This document shows, piece by piece, positions 34,026 to 43,207 of a DNA stretch of 64,000 nucleotides (the first letter of the stretch is position 1; the number at the start of each line of letters is the position of its first letter). A model generated the notes under the pieces. It had not been told where the DNA came from. It saw only the letters and a list, made by a program, of their open reading frames with translations, and ran no database searches. Position numbers and translations under genes: made by a program. The stretch comes from BOG-908 sp963848205 (GTDB lineage: Bacteria > Pseudomonadota > Alphaproteobacteria > Acetobacterales > Acetobacteraceae), in the NCBI GenBank assembly GCA_963848205.1, contig CAWKCV010000003.1:1488001-1552000 (forward strand). The letters run 5' to 3'.

Positions 34026-36517
34026 GCACCGGCCTGGCGTGGCGCCTTGCCTGGCGCGATCTGCGCGGCGGCCTGCGCGGCATACGCGTGGTGCTGGCCT
34101 GCCTGGCGTTGGGTGTGGCCGCCATCGCCGCGGTCGGCAGCCTGCGCACATCCATTGACCGCGGCCTGGCACGCGACGGCGCCGTGCTGCTCGGCGGCGA
34201 CATCTCCATCGAGAGCGGCGCCGAACCGCTGCCCGACGCCTTGCGCACGTGGCTGCAGGCGCACCACGCCAGCATTTCCGCCGTGGTGCTGCTGCGCACG
34301 CTGGCGATAGCGCCGAACGGCGACCGCATGCTGGTCGAATGCAAGGCGGTGGACGAGTCCTACCCGCTGCTCGGCGCGCCGGTGCTGGAGCCGCCGCAAT
34401 CGCTTCACCAAGCCCTGCACGGCGGCATTGCGGCCGACCCGCTGGTGCTGCAACGCCTGCATGTCCGTCCGGGCGACACGCTCCGACTGGGCAACGCCGC
34501 GCTGGTGCTGCGTGCGTCGCTCGTGAGCGAGCCGGACCATGCGGCCGGCATCTCCATCCTCGGCCCGCGCATCCTGATCTCGTCTTCCGACCTGCCGGCG
34601 ACGAAGCTGATCCAGCCCGGCTCGCTGGTCACGCATGACTGGCGGGTCAAGCTCCCCGCCGGCGCCGATCCTGACACGGTCGTCGCGGCCCTACGCCACG
34701 ACTTCCCCGATACCGGCTGGCGCATACGCGACGCACGCGAGGCGGCTTCCGGGCTGGAACAGGCGGTGCGGCAGACAAGCGCGTTCCTGCTGCTGGTCGG
34801 CTTGGGCGCGCTGCTGGTGGGCGGCATCGGGGTCGCCACCGGCGTGCGCGCCTGGCTGGAAGGCCGCGCCCGCACCATCGCCACGCTGCGCTGCCTCGGC
34901 GCACCGGCCCGGCTGATCTTCACCGTTTTCGGCGCCCAATTGGCGCTGCTGTGCGCAGTGGGGATCGTCGCCGGCGTGGCGGTCGGCGCCCTGCTGCCGG
35001 CGACGCTGCTGTTCCTGTTCGGCGCGGCGCTGCCGTTGCCCGCGGAAATCGGCCTGTATCCGTGGCCGTTGCTCCTGGCCGCCCTCTACGGCGTGCTCAC
35101 ATCGGCCGCATTCGCGCTGTGGCCGCTCGGCCGCGCGGCGCAGATTCCGGGTGCGGCCCTGTTCCGCGACGCCGTGCTGCCGTCAGGCCGCGCCAGCCGC
35201 CGTGTGTTACTGGCCAACGCAGCCCTGGCCGTGCTGCTGGGCGGCGTCGTCATCGCCAGCTCAGCCGACCCGCGGTTTGCCGCCTGGTTTTGCGCCTCGG
35301 CGGCGGCCACCCTGCTGGTGTTCCGCGGCGGCGCCTGGAGCCTGATGCGCACCGCCGCCGCCATACCCACGCGCCGCGCGCCCGCCTGGCTAGGGCTGGG
35401 GCTCGCCAACGTGTATCGCCCCGGCGCCGCCACGCCGCTGCTGCTGACGGCCCTCGGCCTCGGCCTGACCACGCTCTCGGCTGTGGCGCTGATCGAAGGC
35501 AATATCGGCGGTCAGTTCACCGGCGCGCTCGCCGACCGCGCGCCCAGTTTCTTCTTCATCGACATCCAGAACGACGAGCTGGACCGATTCCGCACGCTCG
35601 TCTCCGACGCCAGCGACCTGCATGTCGTGCCCAGCCTGCGCGCGCGCCTCGTGGCCCTGCACGGCGTGCCGGTGGACCAGATGCATGTCGCGCCCGGCAG
35701 CGCGTGGGCGCTGCGCGGCGACCGCGGCCTTACTTACGCGGCACAGGTGCCGGACGGCTCGCGCGTCACCGCCGGGCATTGGTGGCCGGCCGACTATGCC
35801 GGCCCGCCGCTGCTCTCGCTCGACGAGAACCTGGCGCGCGGCTGGGGCATGCATCTGGGCGATACGCTGCGCGCCAATGTGCTGGGCCGCGATATCGATT
35901 TCCGCGTGGCCAATCTGCGCGCCATCGATTGGCGGGCGCTCACCATCAACTTCACCCTTGTCGCCTCGCCGGGCCTGCTCGAACACGCGCCGCAGATGCA
36001 TATCGCGACGCTGCGCGAGCCGCCGTCGCAGGATGCCGCACTGCTGCGGCGGGTGACTGACGCATTGCCGAACGTGACCGGCATCCACGTCGCCGACATC
36101 CTCGCCAGCATCGCAGCGCTGGTCGGCAAGCTCGCCGCCGCCCTGGCCGCTGCCGGCAGCGTGACACTCGCGTCCGGCGCCCTGGTGCTGGCGGGTGCGG
36201 TCGCCGCGGGCCAGCGCAGGCGCGTGGCGGACGCGGTGATACTGCGCACGTTGGGTGCCACGCGCGGCCAGATCCTCGGCGCCTGGATGATGGAGTTCGG
36301 CGCCATCGGGGCTGCCGCCGGCATCATCGCCGCCGGGCTTGGCACGCTGGCGAGCTGGTGCATGGCGCGCTTCGTGCTGGATATGCCCTGGGCCTTCCTG
36401 CCCGAACGGCTGGCGCTCACCGTCGGCGGCTGCGTGGCGCTGATGCTGGGCTTCGGCTATGCTGGTACCGCCGCGGCCCTGCGCGTGCGGCCTGCGGGAT
36501 TGTTGCGGAACCAATGA
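34022..36517 (+). CDS. ybbP: ABC transporter permease YbbP (FtsX-like)
   Basis: 831-aa permease with two FtsX/MacB-type membrane halves; membrane blocks include LLLVGLGALLVGGIGVATGV, LALLCAVGIVAGVAVGALL and the C-terminal VTLASGALVLAGAVAAGQRRRVADAVILRTLGA. The GTG start overlaps ybbA by 4 nt (GTGA). A periplasmic portion lies between the first two helix groups (LRTSIDRGLARDGAVLLGGDISIESGAEPLP). It is the permease of the YbbA-YbbP complex. Confidence 0.93.
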   Translation: MSTGLAWRLAWRDLRGGLRGIRVVLACLALGVAAIAAVGSLRTSIDRGLARDGAVLLGGDISIESGAEPLPDALRTWLQAHHASISAVVLLRTLAIAPNGDRMLVECKAVDESYPLLGAPVLEPPQSLHQALHGGIAADPLVLQRLHVRPGDTLRLGNAALVLRASLVSEPDHAAGISILGPRILISSSDLPATKLIQPGSLVTHDWRVKLPAGADPDTVVAALRHDFPDTGWRIRDAREAASGLEQAVRQTSAFLLLVGLGALLVGGIGVATGVRAWLEGRARTIATLRCLGAPARLIFTVFGAQLALLCAVGIVAGVAVGALLPATLLFLFGAALPLPAEIGLYPWPLLLAALYGVLTSAAFALWPLGRAAQIPGAALFRDAVLPSGRASRRVLLANAALAVLLGGVVIASSADPRFAAWFCASAAATLLVFRGGAWSLMRTAAAIPTRRAPAWLGLGLANVYRPGAATPLLLTALGLGLTTLSAVALIEGNIGGQFTGALADRAPSFFFIDIQNDELDRFRTLVSDASDLHVVPSLRARLVALHGVPVDQMHVAPGSAWALRGDRGLTYAAQVPDGSRVTAGHWWPADYAGPPLLSLDENLARGWGMHLGDTLRANVLGRDIDFRVANLRAIDWRALTINFTLVASPGLLEHAPQMHIATLREPPSQDAALLRRVTDALPNVTGIHVADILASIAALVGKLAAALAAAGSVTLASGALVLAGAVAAGQRRRVADAVILRTLGATRGQILGAWMMEFGAIGAAAGIIAAGLGTLASWCMARFVLDMPWAFLPERLALTVGGCVALMLGFGYAGTAAALRVRPAGLLRNQ

Positions 36518-37374
36518 TGCCACACCGAACCAGGCGAGCGCGACGCGGCCGATTTCTCGCGATGGTCGCGTGGGCAAGCTTGACCATCCATGCGGCGCAC
36601 GGTGCGGACGCGCCATTGCGTGCAGGCGTTCTGGCCGAAGCCGAGCCGTTCGTCGTGCATGACACTGCGGGCAATTTCTCGGGCTTCTCGGTCGAGCTGT
36701 TCCGGCTGATTGCCGCGCGCATGAAGCGCACGATCACCTTTTCCGCCAACGACCAGGAATCGCTCTACAGCGGCCTTGCAGCCGATACATACGACGTCTT
36801 GCCGGGCCCGATCGCAGCAACACCGGACCGGGCCGGCACGATGCTGCTTCTGGAAGGCTATAGCTGGTCGGAATTCCAGTTCGCGACCAAGCCCGGCGTG
36901 CATCTGACCACGCTCGCCGACCTGCGCGGCCTGCGGCTGGCGGTACGCGCGGATGGCCAGTATGGCGAGTGGGCGAACCGCAACGCAAAGCGCTACGGGT
37001 TCATTGTCGCGCCGAAGCAGACCAGCACGGCCGCCGGTGCCGCGGTGCTGGACGGTACAGCCGATGCAAGCCTGGCCGGCAGCCCGGTGCAGTTTTTTAT
37101 CGCGTCGCATCAGGCGAACTACAGCCCCGCACTCTCGTTGCCCGAAACGCGCGTTCACCTCAGTGCCGCCGTACAGCTACACGAAACCGAATTGCGCGAC
37201 GAGATGGAGGATGCCCTCAGGTGCTTGAAGTTGGACGGCACGGTGGCGCGTCTCGCCAAACAATGGTTCGGGCGCGAGCCCGATCCGGAGGATCTGGAGA
37301 ACCTTGTCGTGCCCGGCTACGGCGTGCCAGGCCTGGCCGGCTATGACCCGAAACCGCGCAAGACGCATTGCTGA
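36514..37374 (+). CDS. family-3 extracellular solute-binding protein (amino-acid type)
   Basis: 286-aa periplasmic binding protein of the transporter substrate-binding family (SBP_bac_3): signal peptide MMPHRTRRARRGRFLAM...AAHGAD, then LRAGVLAEAEPFVVHDTAGNFSGFSVELF, LAADTYDVLPG and TTLADLRGLRLAVRADG. No ABC permease for amino acids is adjacent, so it may work with a remote transporter or a receptor. ATG overlaps the ybbP stop, with a second ATG 3 nt later. Likely in one transcript with ybbA-ybbP. Confidence 0.82.
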   Translation: MMPHRTRRARRGRFLAMVAWASLTIHAAHGADAPLRAGVLAEAEPFVVHDTAGNFSGFSVELFRLIAARMKRTITFSANDQESLYSGLAADTYDVLPGPIAATPDRAGTMLLLEGYSWSEFQFATKPGVHLTTLADLRGLRLAVRADGQYGEWANRNAKRYGFIVAPKQTSTAAGAAVLDGTADASLAGSPVQFFIASHQANYSPALSLPETRVHLSAAVQLHETELRDEMEDALRCLKLDGTVARLAKQWFGREPDPEDLENLVVPGYGVPGLAGYDPKPRKTHC

Positions 37375-38209
37375 GGCGCTAAGCCTGGCTGCGTGTCTGG
37401 CCGGGTGCGCTGCGCCCAAGGCAAAGCCCCTGGCCACGGTCACCACGCCGCGCGTGCAACTGCCGAAAAGCCATGGCGTGCTGGTCGCCGACCCGCATGT
37501 GCCGCCGTTCGCCTCCCAGGTGTGGGAGCCGTTCACCCGCGCCGATGCGGTCGCCATCGCGCTGCGCGAATGGCGGCTGTTCGGCCAGCCCGTCGATGAC
37601 GACCCGCCCGACACGCGGCCGATCCCGCCGCCCGACCAGAAACCGGAGCGCCAGCCCGGCCTGTGGCAGCGCGTGGGCGAATATTGGTGGATCGGCCAGG
37701 ACCCCGAGGAACGCGAGGCCGCCTGGACCGGCATGCACGATGCCGAGGGCACGGTGTTCGAAGCCCGCCGCGACGCCGAGTTCGCCTGGTCGGCGGCGTT
37801 CATCTCCTATGTGATGCGCATCGCCGGCGCGGGTGCCGACTTCCCCTACTCGCCCAACCATTCAACCTACATCAACGCCGCGGTGTCCGGCACCACGAGC
37901 GTGCTGCGCGCCGACGCGCCGGACGCGGTGGCGCCGCTTCTGGGCGACATCATCTGCACCGGGCGGGGCGATGCGGTGAAGCTGCGATATCGCAATCTGC
38001 CGACGCCGGGCATGTTTCCCGCCCATTGCGCGATCGTGGTGCAGATCACGCCCGGCATGCTGAGTGTGGTGGGCGGCAATGTGGACGATGCGGTGACGAT
38101 GACGCATGTGCCGGTGAATGCGTCGGGCATGCTGGCGGACGCCGATGGCCGGGTGCTGGATACGCGCTATCCCTGGCTGGTTGTGCTGAAGGTCAATTAC
38201 CTGAGATAA
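37343..38209 (+). CDS. DUF2272 domain lipoprotein
   Basis: 288-aa putative lipoprotein: signal peptide ends with lipobox LAGC (MTRNRARRIAEALSLAACLAGC...). The DUF2272 core has ADAVAIALREWRLFGQP, EFAWSAAFISYVMRIAGAG and DIICTGRGDAV, with YSPNHSTYINAAV between. Members resemble NlpC/P60-like enzymes with Cys/His residues; function unknown. The start overlaps the preceding gene by 32 nt in a different frame, so translation is coupled. Confidence 0.83.
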   Translation: MTRNRARRIAEALSLAACLAGCAAPKAKPLATVTTPRVQLPKSHGVLVADPHVPPFASQVWEPFTRADAVAIALREWRLFGQPVDDDPPDTRPIPPPDQKPERQPGLWQRVGEYWWIGQDPEEREAAWTGMHDAEGTVFEARRDAEFAWSAAFISYVMRIAGAGADFPYSPNHSTYINAAVSGTTSVLRADAPDAVAPLLGDIICTGRGDAVKLRYRNLPTPGMFPAHCAIVVQITPGMLSVVGGNVDDAVTMTHVPVNASGMLADADGRVLDTRYPWLVVLKVNYLR

Positions 38210-38214
38210 GGAAG

Positions 38215-38250
38215 GCCTTCTTTTCTGAAGAAAAGAAGCAAAAGACTTTG
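38215..38250 (-). repeat. dispersed hairpin element, copy 12
   Basis: CTTC clamp: CTTCTTTTCT / AGAAAAGAAG then CAAAAGACTTTG. It begins 5 nt after the DUF2272 stop and is paired with copy 13. Confidence 0.85.
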
Positions 38251-38308
38251 GCTCCTGCCGCAGAGTCGACGGCGTTGGCGCCCACATGCCCGACGCGCGC
38301 CCGGAAAC

Positions 38309-38343
38309 AAAAGTTTTCTGGTTCTTTTCTTCAAAAAAGAACC
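38309..38343 (+). repeat. dispersed hairpin element, copy 13
   Basis: AAAAGTTTTCTG flank and GGTTCTTTT / AAAAGAACC arms. It is 3' of the minus-strand sulfotransferase gene and faces copy 12. Confidence 0.85.
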
Positions 38344-38345
38344 GC

Positions 38346-40169
38346 TCAGATGGAGTATCCCAATCGGCTGATCGTCGCCTCCAATATCGGCAACACGGGC
38401 TGTAGCTGGGCCAGGTAATTCCTGTATCGAAAGCGCGAGCCATCGTATAATTTCTCCGAAACCTGCGCGTAGCTTGCCGTGCGCGCGTAGCGGCGGTTCC
38501 GGTGGAAATCAAGGCATGCCGGCTCGTAATCTTCACCGATGAAATCGAGCGTTTCGCGTATCGTGGCTTCCTGGGTTTCCACCACATCCTCGTAGCGTAC
38601 GCGCTTGTAGTGGAGGTTCATTTCCTGCCGGTAGTTCTCCACCAGATCGGCGACCAGCACGTAGTGCTTCGCGATCGTCTCCAGTGCATAGCTGCAGAAA
38701 TATCCATGAGTGAGCAGGTTGGAGAACACCGACACCACCACGTCGAGCGGATGGCGCACGACGTGGATCAGCGGTGCGCGCGGGAAGATCAGCGCGATCA
38801 GGCCGAGATTGGTCTCGTTGAGCGGCATCTTGTCGGTGAACCATGCGGCCCCCTGCTCCACGATGCCGAGTTGGGCAACGCGCTGCAGGTAGTAGTCGCG
38901 TAGATTGTTCAGGTCGCCACGATGGTCGGCCATCCAGAGTTCGGCCAGCGCGTCGGGGTAGGAAAGCGGGCTGTCGAGCATGCGTGGCATCAGCCCGGTA
39001 ATGTCGGCGACGATCGGCAATTCGTCGCCGGCGCAGATGCGGGAATGTGCGGTGAGCGACTGTTCCAGCAGCGTGGTGCCGGAGCGTGGAAAGCCCAGGA
39101 TGAACAGCGGCTGTGCCACATCGGCGCGGGTATCGGCCACCGGCAAGGTGCGCAGGCGCCGCGCGGTAAAAAAGCCGCGCAGGCGTTGCACCGTGTGCTC
39201 CGCGAGCGTTGCGCTGTAAGCAAGACCACTCATTTCGCGCAGCCTGGCCTTGCCCTGCTCGAACGCGTCGAACGCGCTGTCATACTCGCCCATCTTGTCG
39301 AGCAGCCGGCCTTTTTCCAGCCATTCGGCCGGGCTGAGCTGCGCGCGGCCCTCACCTAACCGGTCGAGCAGCGCCAGCGCCTCGACATGTTTGCGCTGCC
39401 GGCCAAGCACGACCGCGCGCAACAGCAGCGCGCTCGCATTGCCTGGCTCGGCGGCCAACGCGCCGTCCAGCCACTGCAGCGCCGCATCCAGATTGCGGTC
39501 GGCTTCTTCCAACCGCGCCATGCCGAGCAGCGTGTGCAATGCATCCGGCGCGATCGCCAGCGACTCCGCGTAAGCCGCGCGTGCATCTACGATCTTTCCT
39601 TGTGTTTTCAGGCATAATCCCAGGTTGGCGAGCAGCACAGCGTCCGGTGCGCCGGCCAGCCGCATCGCCTCTCGCAAATGATACTCGCCATAGACGGGGC
39701 GATATCCTTCCGTCAGCACCAGCCCAAGCAGATAGTGCGACTCCGCACTTTCCGGCGCCGTGCGCACGGCATTGCGCGCATGCCGCTCGGCTTCGGCGAG
39801 GTCGCCGCGCGCCAGCAGCAGCAGCGCCAGCTTGTTGGTGGCCAGGCTGTTGTTCGGCTCCAGCAGCACGATACGGCGCAACAGAACTTCACTGGTGTGC
39901 ACACGGTGCTCCCCGTTGCACGCTTCCCACAGCACGCCGAGGCAGGCGGTATTCGCAGGCACCAGGGATAGCGCCTCGCGTGCACTGCTTGCCGCCGCCA
40001 CGATATTGCCCGACTGCAGGAAACCCAGCGCTTCGGCCTGCTTGGCACGCGCCTGTATGGCATCGGTCTCCGACGGCTCCAGCGAAAAATCGGCCTGGCA
40101 ACAATGGCGCGCGGCCAATCCGCTCCTGCATGGGCACTCTGCCGTCTCGCCAGGCGAAAGTGTCATCAT
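38346..40169 (-). CDS. SEC-C zinc motif / TPR / sulfotransferase fusion
   Basis: 607 aa. Residues ~9-25 match a SEC-C-type zinc motif (ECPCRSGLAARHCC). Residues ~40-310 are tetratricopeptide repeats (e.g. ALLLLARGDLAEAERHARNAV, DAVLLANLGLCLKTQGKIVDAR). The C-terminal ~310 residues are a sulfotransferase domain: PAPS loop FILGFPRSGTTLLEQSL and VRHPLDVVVSVFS for the 3'-phosphate. It likely sulfates a surface sugar or protein, though only the fold is certain. Start MMTLSPGE chosen. The promoter lies in the 110-nt gap to the divergent adhesin fragment. Confidence 0.85.
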   Translation of the reverse strand: MMTLSPGETAECPCRSGLAARHCCQADFSLEPSETDAIQARAKQAEALGFLQSGNIVAAASSAREALSLVPANTACLGVLWEACNGEHRVHTSEVLLRRIVLLEPNNSLATNKLALLLLARGDLAEAERHARNAVRTAPESAESHYLLGLVLTEGYRPVYGEYHLREAMRLAGAPDAVLLANLGLCLKTQGKIVDARAAYAESLAIAPDALHTLLGMARLEEADRNLDAALQWLDGALAAEPGNASALLLRAVVLGRQRKHVEALALLDRLGEGRAQLSPAEWLEKGRLLDKMGEYDSAFDAFEQGKARLREMSGLAYSATLAEHTVQRLRGFFTARRLRTLPVADTRADVAQPLFILGFPRSGTTLLEQSLTAHSRICAGDELPIVADITGLMPRMLDSPLSYPDALAELWMADHRGDLNNLRDYYLQRVAQLGIVEQGAAWFTDKMPLNETNLGLIALIFPRAPLIHVVRHPLDVVVSVFSNLLTHGYFCSYALETIAKHYVLVADLVENYRQEMNLHYKRVRYEDVVETQEATIRETLDFIGEDYEPACLDFHRNRRYARTASYAQVSEKLYDGSRFRYRNYLAQLQPVLPILEATISRLGYSI

Positions 40170-40279
40170 ATCATCTCCGGCTTGGCTGGATTGAGTTCGT
40201 GGCCACCCTGGAAGGTTCCGGAAGCAGCCTATATACGCGAGCAATATGCAATGATGCAGCCGCATGCAGGAGCATTCCG

Positions 40280-40801
40280 ATGACCAGTATCCGCACCACA
40301 CTGACGCATACGGTCACCCTCGGCTCACCCGGCTACACGAGCCCGCTCGACATCCAGCCGCGAGGCCTAATCCTGCCCTCGACCCCCGGCAAGGCTGCTA
40401 TTTTCGTGCCGGCCGGTGTGCAGAAAGCCAGCATCTTCAGCAACGGCTCCATCCAGGGCGCCGCAGGTGGTGTCAGCACCGGCAATGGCGGCGACGGCAT
40501 CCTACAAAAGCTGTTGGCCACATCGGTAACATTTTCCGGCGGCACGCTCACCTTGCTGGACGGCACCACCGATGCCGGCAGCCTGGCCTTTGCCGGCACT
40601 TTCACGACGGCCGACTTCACCCTCGTCTCGGACGGAAGAGGCGGCACCGACCTCGGCTTCGCAGCCGCCGCCGCAGCTTCCCCCGCAGCCCAAGCGGGTT
40701 GGCCTGAGACAGTATTCCACCACGCATACGCGCCGGCCGACTGGACCGGCAGCCGGCCGGACCACCTCGCCACCCACGCGGGACGGCTTCCGGCGCACTG
40801 A
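40280..40801 (+). pseudogene. N-terminal part of a repeat-type surface adhesin, frameshifted
   Basis: 173-aa frame with AGGAG 7 nt before the ATG. It holds VTFSGGTLTLLDG, SLAFAGTFTTADFTLVSDG and GGTDLGFA, the repeat style of large secreted adhesin/autotransporter-like proteins. The frame stops at TGA 40799, but in the next frame the typical ALTNAGLITGGTGVARGFEQY continues to about 40915, so a frameshift near 40790 separates the two halves. No passenger or translocator domain follows; the remaining 40915-41005 holds nothing recognisable. It is divergent to the sulfotransferase gene. The short intact frame might still be expressed. Confidence 0.6.
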
Positions 40802-41005
40802 CCAACGCCGGCCTGATCACCGGCGGCACCGGCGTAGCGCGCGGTTTCGAGCAATACGGCGCGGCCGGCAGCGGCGGCGTCCGGGTGAACGTCTTCGGCT
40901 CGATGCTGTCCATTCGGTTCGCGAGGTGCAGGCGTCGCTGTCTTCTGGTTTGGAACAGACGAAGTGGCTGGCGATCGGGGTGCACATTCACGCGCGTTGA
41001 AGAAG

Positions 41006-41033
41006 AAAGTAATCCTTTTTTCAAGAAAGAACT
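41006..41033 (+). repeat. dispersed hairpin element, copy 14 (truncated)
   Basis: CCTTTTTTC / AAGAAAGAA core; the conserved AAAGTTTTTTGG flank is degraded. It overlaps the last codons of the minus-strand GT9 gene. Confidence 0.6.
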
Positions 41034-42040
41034 GCCTGCTTAACCCTCTCCACCCCGATCCTCCCCATCCCCGCCCGAGCCCCCCCATCGGCCACAATTC
41101 CCCGTATCAGCCGGCTATGCAGCAACGGTCCTGACGCTCCAAACAAGCCAAACGCCGGCTGCCCCAATGCTGCCCGCACATTCAACAATCCACTGTCGTT
41201 GCCGACGAACTTGTCAGCCAGTGACAGCACGGCAACGACGTCCGGCAACGTCCATCCGACCAACTCCCGCACGCGGTCCGGGGTGCCGATTTGATCGGCA
41301 ATCTGCCGGGCGAGCGCCGCTTCGTGCGACGCGGCCAGCAACAAGATGCTGGCAGGTCCATGCGCCAGCACCGCGCGCGCCAACTCTGCGAAATTGGCAG
41401 CACCCCATTGCCTGTCTATGCCATGCGCCCCGATACCCAGTGCTATCCAAGGTTTAGGCAGTTTGCCCAACACTGTGGCCGCGCGGTGCAAGGCGGAAAT
41501 CTCGACAGAGACGATCGGCTCGGGAAGCTTCGTGAAACCAAGCGCGCGTGCGAACGCGTCGGCCTGCGCAAACGCTTCGGTGAAAGGCGGCATCGGCGAG
41601 AGATGAGGGCCCGCGTTCAACCAGCGCCGCTGCGAGCGGGAAAATCCGTAGCCGAGCCTATGCGGTATGCCCGCCAAGCGGCATGCGGCAGCCAAAGCCG
41701 CACTGTGGTGCAGCAGGACCACCGTATCGGCGCGTGTTGCACGCAGATCGCCGACGAGCCGCGCGTAACCGATCGGGCCGTCATGAGCGCCCACACGCCT
41801 GCCCTCGCTGGAACGCGGATTGCGATCGAACCAGGCGATGCTTTCAATCGCGTCGTCGTAGCGCAACAAGGTTGCAGCTTGGGTGCTCCGCTTTGTCAGT
41901 AACGTCACCCGGCCGTCGGTGCTGGCGCCGGCGATCGCGCGTATCAGCGGCAGATGCCAAATGAGGTCGCCCAACCCCGGCCGAGGCTGAAACACGAGCA
42001 CACGGCCAGGAAAGTGCTGCAGAGAGCTATCGACTTCCAT
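41021..42040 (-). CDS. GT9 (heptosyltransferase-like) glycosyltransferase
   Basis: 339-aa GT9 protein: GDLIWHLPLIRAIA near the N-terminus and GNDSGLLNVRAALGQPAFGLFGAS in the nucleotide-sugar site region, as in LPS core heptosyltransferases and related O-antigen enzymes. Acceptor not known. Start MEVDSSLQHFPGR is chosen; it overlaps the galE stop by 14 nt, so it is coupled to galE, suggesting a joint role in cell-surface polysaccharide synthesis. Confidence 0.85.
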   Translation of the reverse strand: MEVDSSLQHFPGRVLVFQPRPGLGDLIWHLPLIRAIAGASTDGRVTLLTKRSTQAATLLRYDDAIESIAWFDRNPRSSEGRRVGAHDGPIGYARLVGDLRATRADTVVLLHHSAALAAACRLAGIPHRLGYGFSRSQRRWLNAGPHLSPMPPFTEAFAQADAFARALGFTKLPEPIVSVEISALHRAATVLGKLPKPWIALGIGAHGIDRQWGAANFAELARAVLAHGPASILLLAASHEAALARQIADQIGTPDRVRELVGWTLPDVVAVLSLADKFVGNDSGLLNVRAALGQPAFGLFGASGPLLHSRLIRGIVADGGARAGMGRIGVERVKQAVLS

Positions 42041-43016
42041 AACCAGCCGGATGCGCCTTGCGCCACGCCAGCGTATGGGCAACGATCGTGTCCAAATCGG
42101 CGTATTTCGGCAACCAGCCGGTCTCGTCGCGCAAACGCCGGGAGCCGGCCACTAATACCGCCGGATCGCCTGCCCGGCGCCCGTCCATGCGCACCGGCAC
42201 TCGCCGCCCGCTGACACGCTCGACCGATGCAATCACCTCCAGCACGGAATGCCCGGCGCCGTTGCCAAGATTGTAGGTGACGCTCGCCTGGTCCAGCTTG
42301 GCCAGCGCACGCACATGCGCGTCCGCCAGGTCTGCCACGTGGATGTAATCGCGGATGCAAGTGCCATCCGGCGTCGGATAATCCTGTCCGAACACCGCGA
42401 TTTCCGGGCGGCGGCCGAGGGCGGCATCGATCACCAGCGGAATAAGATGTGTTTCTGGTTGATGATCCTCGCCGAGGCGCCCCGCCGGGTCGGCGCCGGC
42501 CGCATTGAAATATCGCAGGCACGCACTGTGTAAACCATGGATCTGGCCAGCCCAATGCAACGCGCGTTCAAGCATCAGCTTGCTTTCGCCATAGGGCGAT
42601 CCAGGCACGATCCGCTCATCCTCGTCGATCGGAATCCGCCGCGGATCGGCAAACAGGTTTGCTGTCGACGACAACACGAACCTGCCGACGCCATGTCGTA
42701 TGCACGCCTCGATCAGCCCGAAGCCGAGCGTCGCATTTTCCGCAAAATAGTGGAACGGACGCTGCATGCTCTCGCCCACAAGCGACAGCGCGGCGAAATG
42801 AAATACCGCATCCCACGGCCCGTCCGCCAGCACCTCGTCCAGCCGCGCGCGATCGGCCAGGTCGGCAGTAACCAAGGTCGCGGGCGCAGGCACGGCGCCG
42901 CGATGGCCCTGACGTAAATTGTCATAGACGCACACTGTGTGGCCGGCATCTAGCAGGGTCAGCACCAGGTGGCTGCCGACATAGCCGGCGCCGCCGGTCA
43001 CCAAATAACGTGCCAT
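42027..43016 (-). CDS. galE: UDP-glucose 4-epimerase
   Basis: 329-aa SDR-type epimerase making UDP-galactose from UDP-glucose: Rossmann GGAGYVGSHLV, NLRQGHRGA, catalytic SSTANLFA and YGESKLMLE, and YFNAAGADPAGRLGE. It precedes a GT9 gene, linking it to surface glycan supply. The ATG 43016 gives MARYLVTGGAGYVG; the N-terminal hydrophobic strand is intact. A hairpin element lies just upstream. Confidence 0.93.
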   Translation of the reverse strand: MARYLVTGGAGYVGSHLVLTLLDAGHTVCVYDNLRQGHRGAVPAPATLVTADLADRARLDEVLADGPWDAVFHFAALSLVGESMQRPFHYFAENATLGFGLIEACIRHGVGRFVLSSTANLFADPRRIPIDEDERIVPGSPYGESKLMLERALHWAGQIHGLHSACLRYFNAAGADPAGRLGEDHQPETHLIPLVIDAALGRRPEIAVFGQDYPTPDGTCIRDYIHVADLADAHVRALAKLDQASVTYNLGNGAGHSVLEVIASVERVSGRRVPVRMDGRRAGDPAVLVAGSRRLRDETGWLPKYADLDTIVAHTLAWRKAHPAGYGSR

Positions 43017-43031
43017 GGCGAACTCCTGAAA

Positions 43032-43065
43032 CGGTTCTTTTTTGAAAAAAGAACAAAAAACGTTT
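43032..43065 (-). repeat. dispersed hairpin element, copy 15
   Basis: GTTCTTTTTTG / AAAAAAGAAC and trailing AAAAAACGTTTG. It lies ~15 nt 5' of galE in the upstream region shared with the metallophosphoesterase gene. Confidence 0.88.
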
Positions 43066-43207
43066 GCTGGTTGGCTGTCTAGAAAACGCTGGGAGATTGT
43101 CACTTGGGCTGTGTTAGATGACATTTCGTCGGTTGTCGCGTTAGCCTGTTGCAACCTTCGGGCGAGTGTTGGACGGTGCGGTCCGTCAGTGCGATCGGAG
43201 CAGGAAC

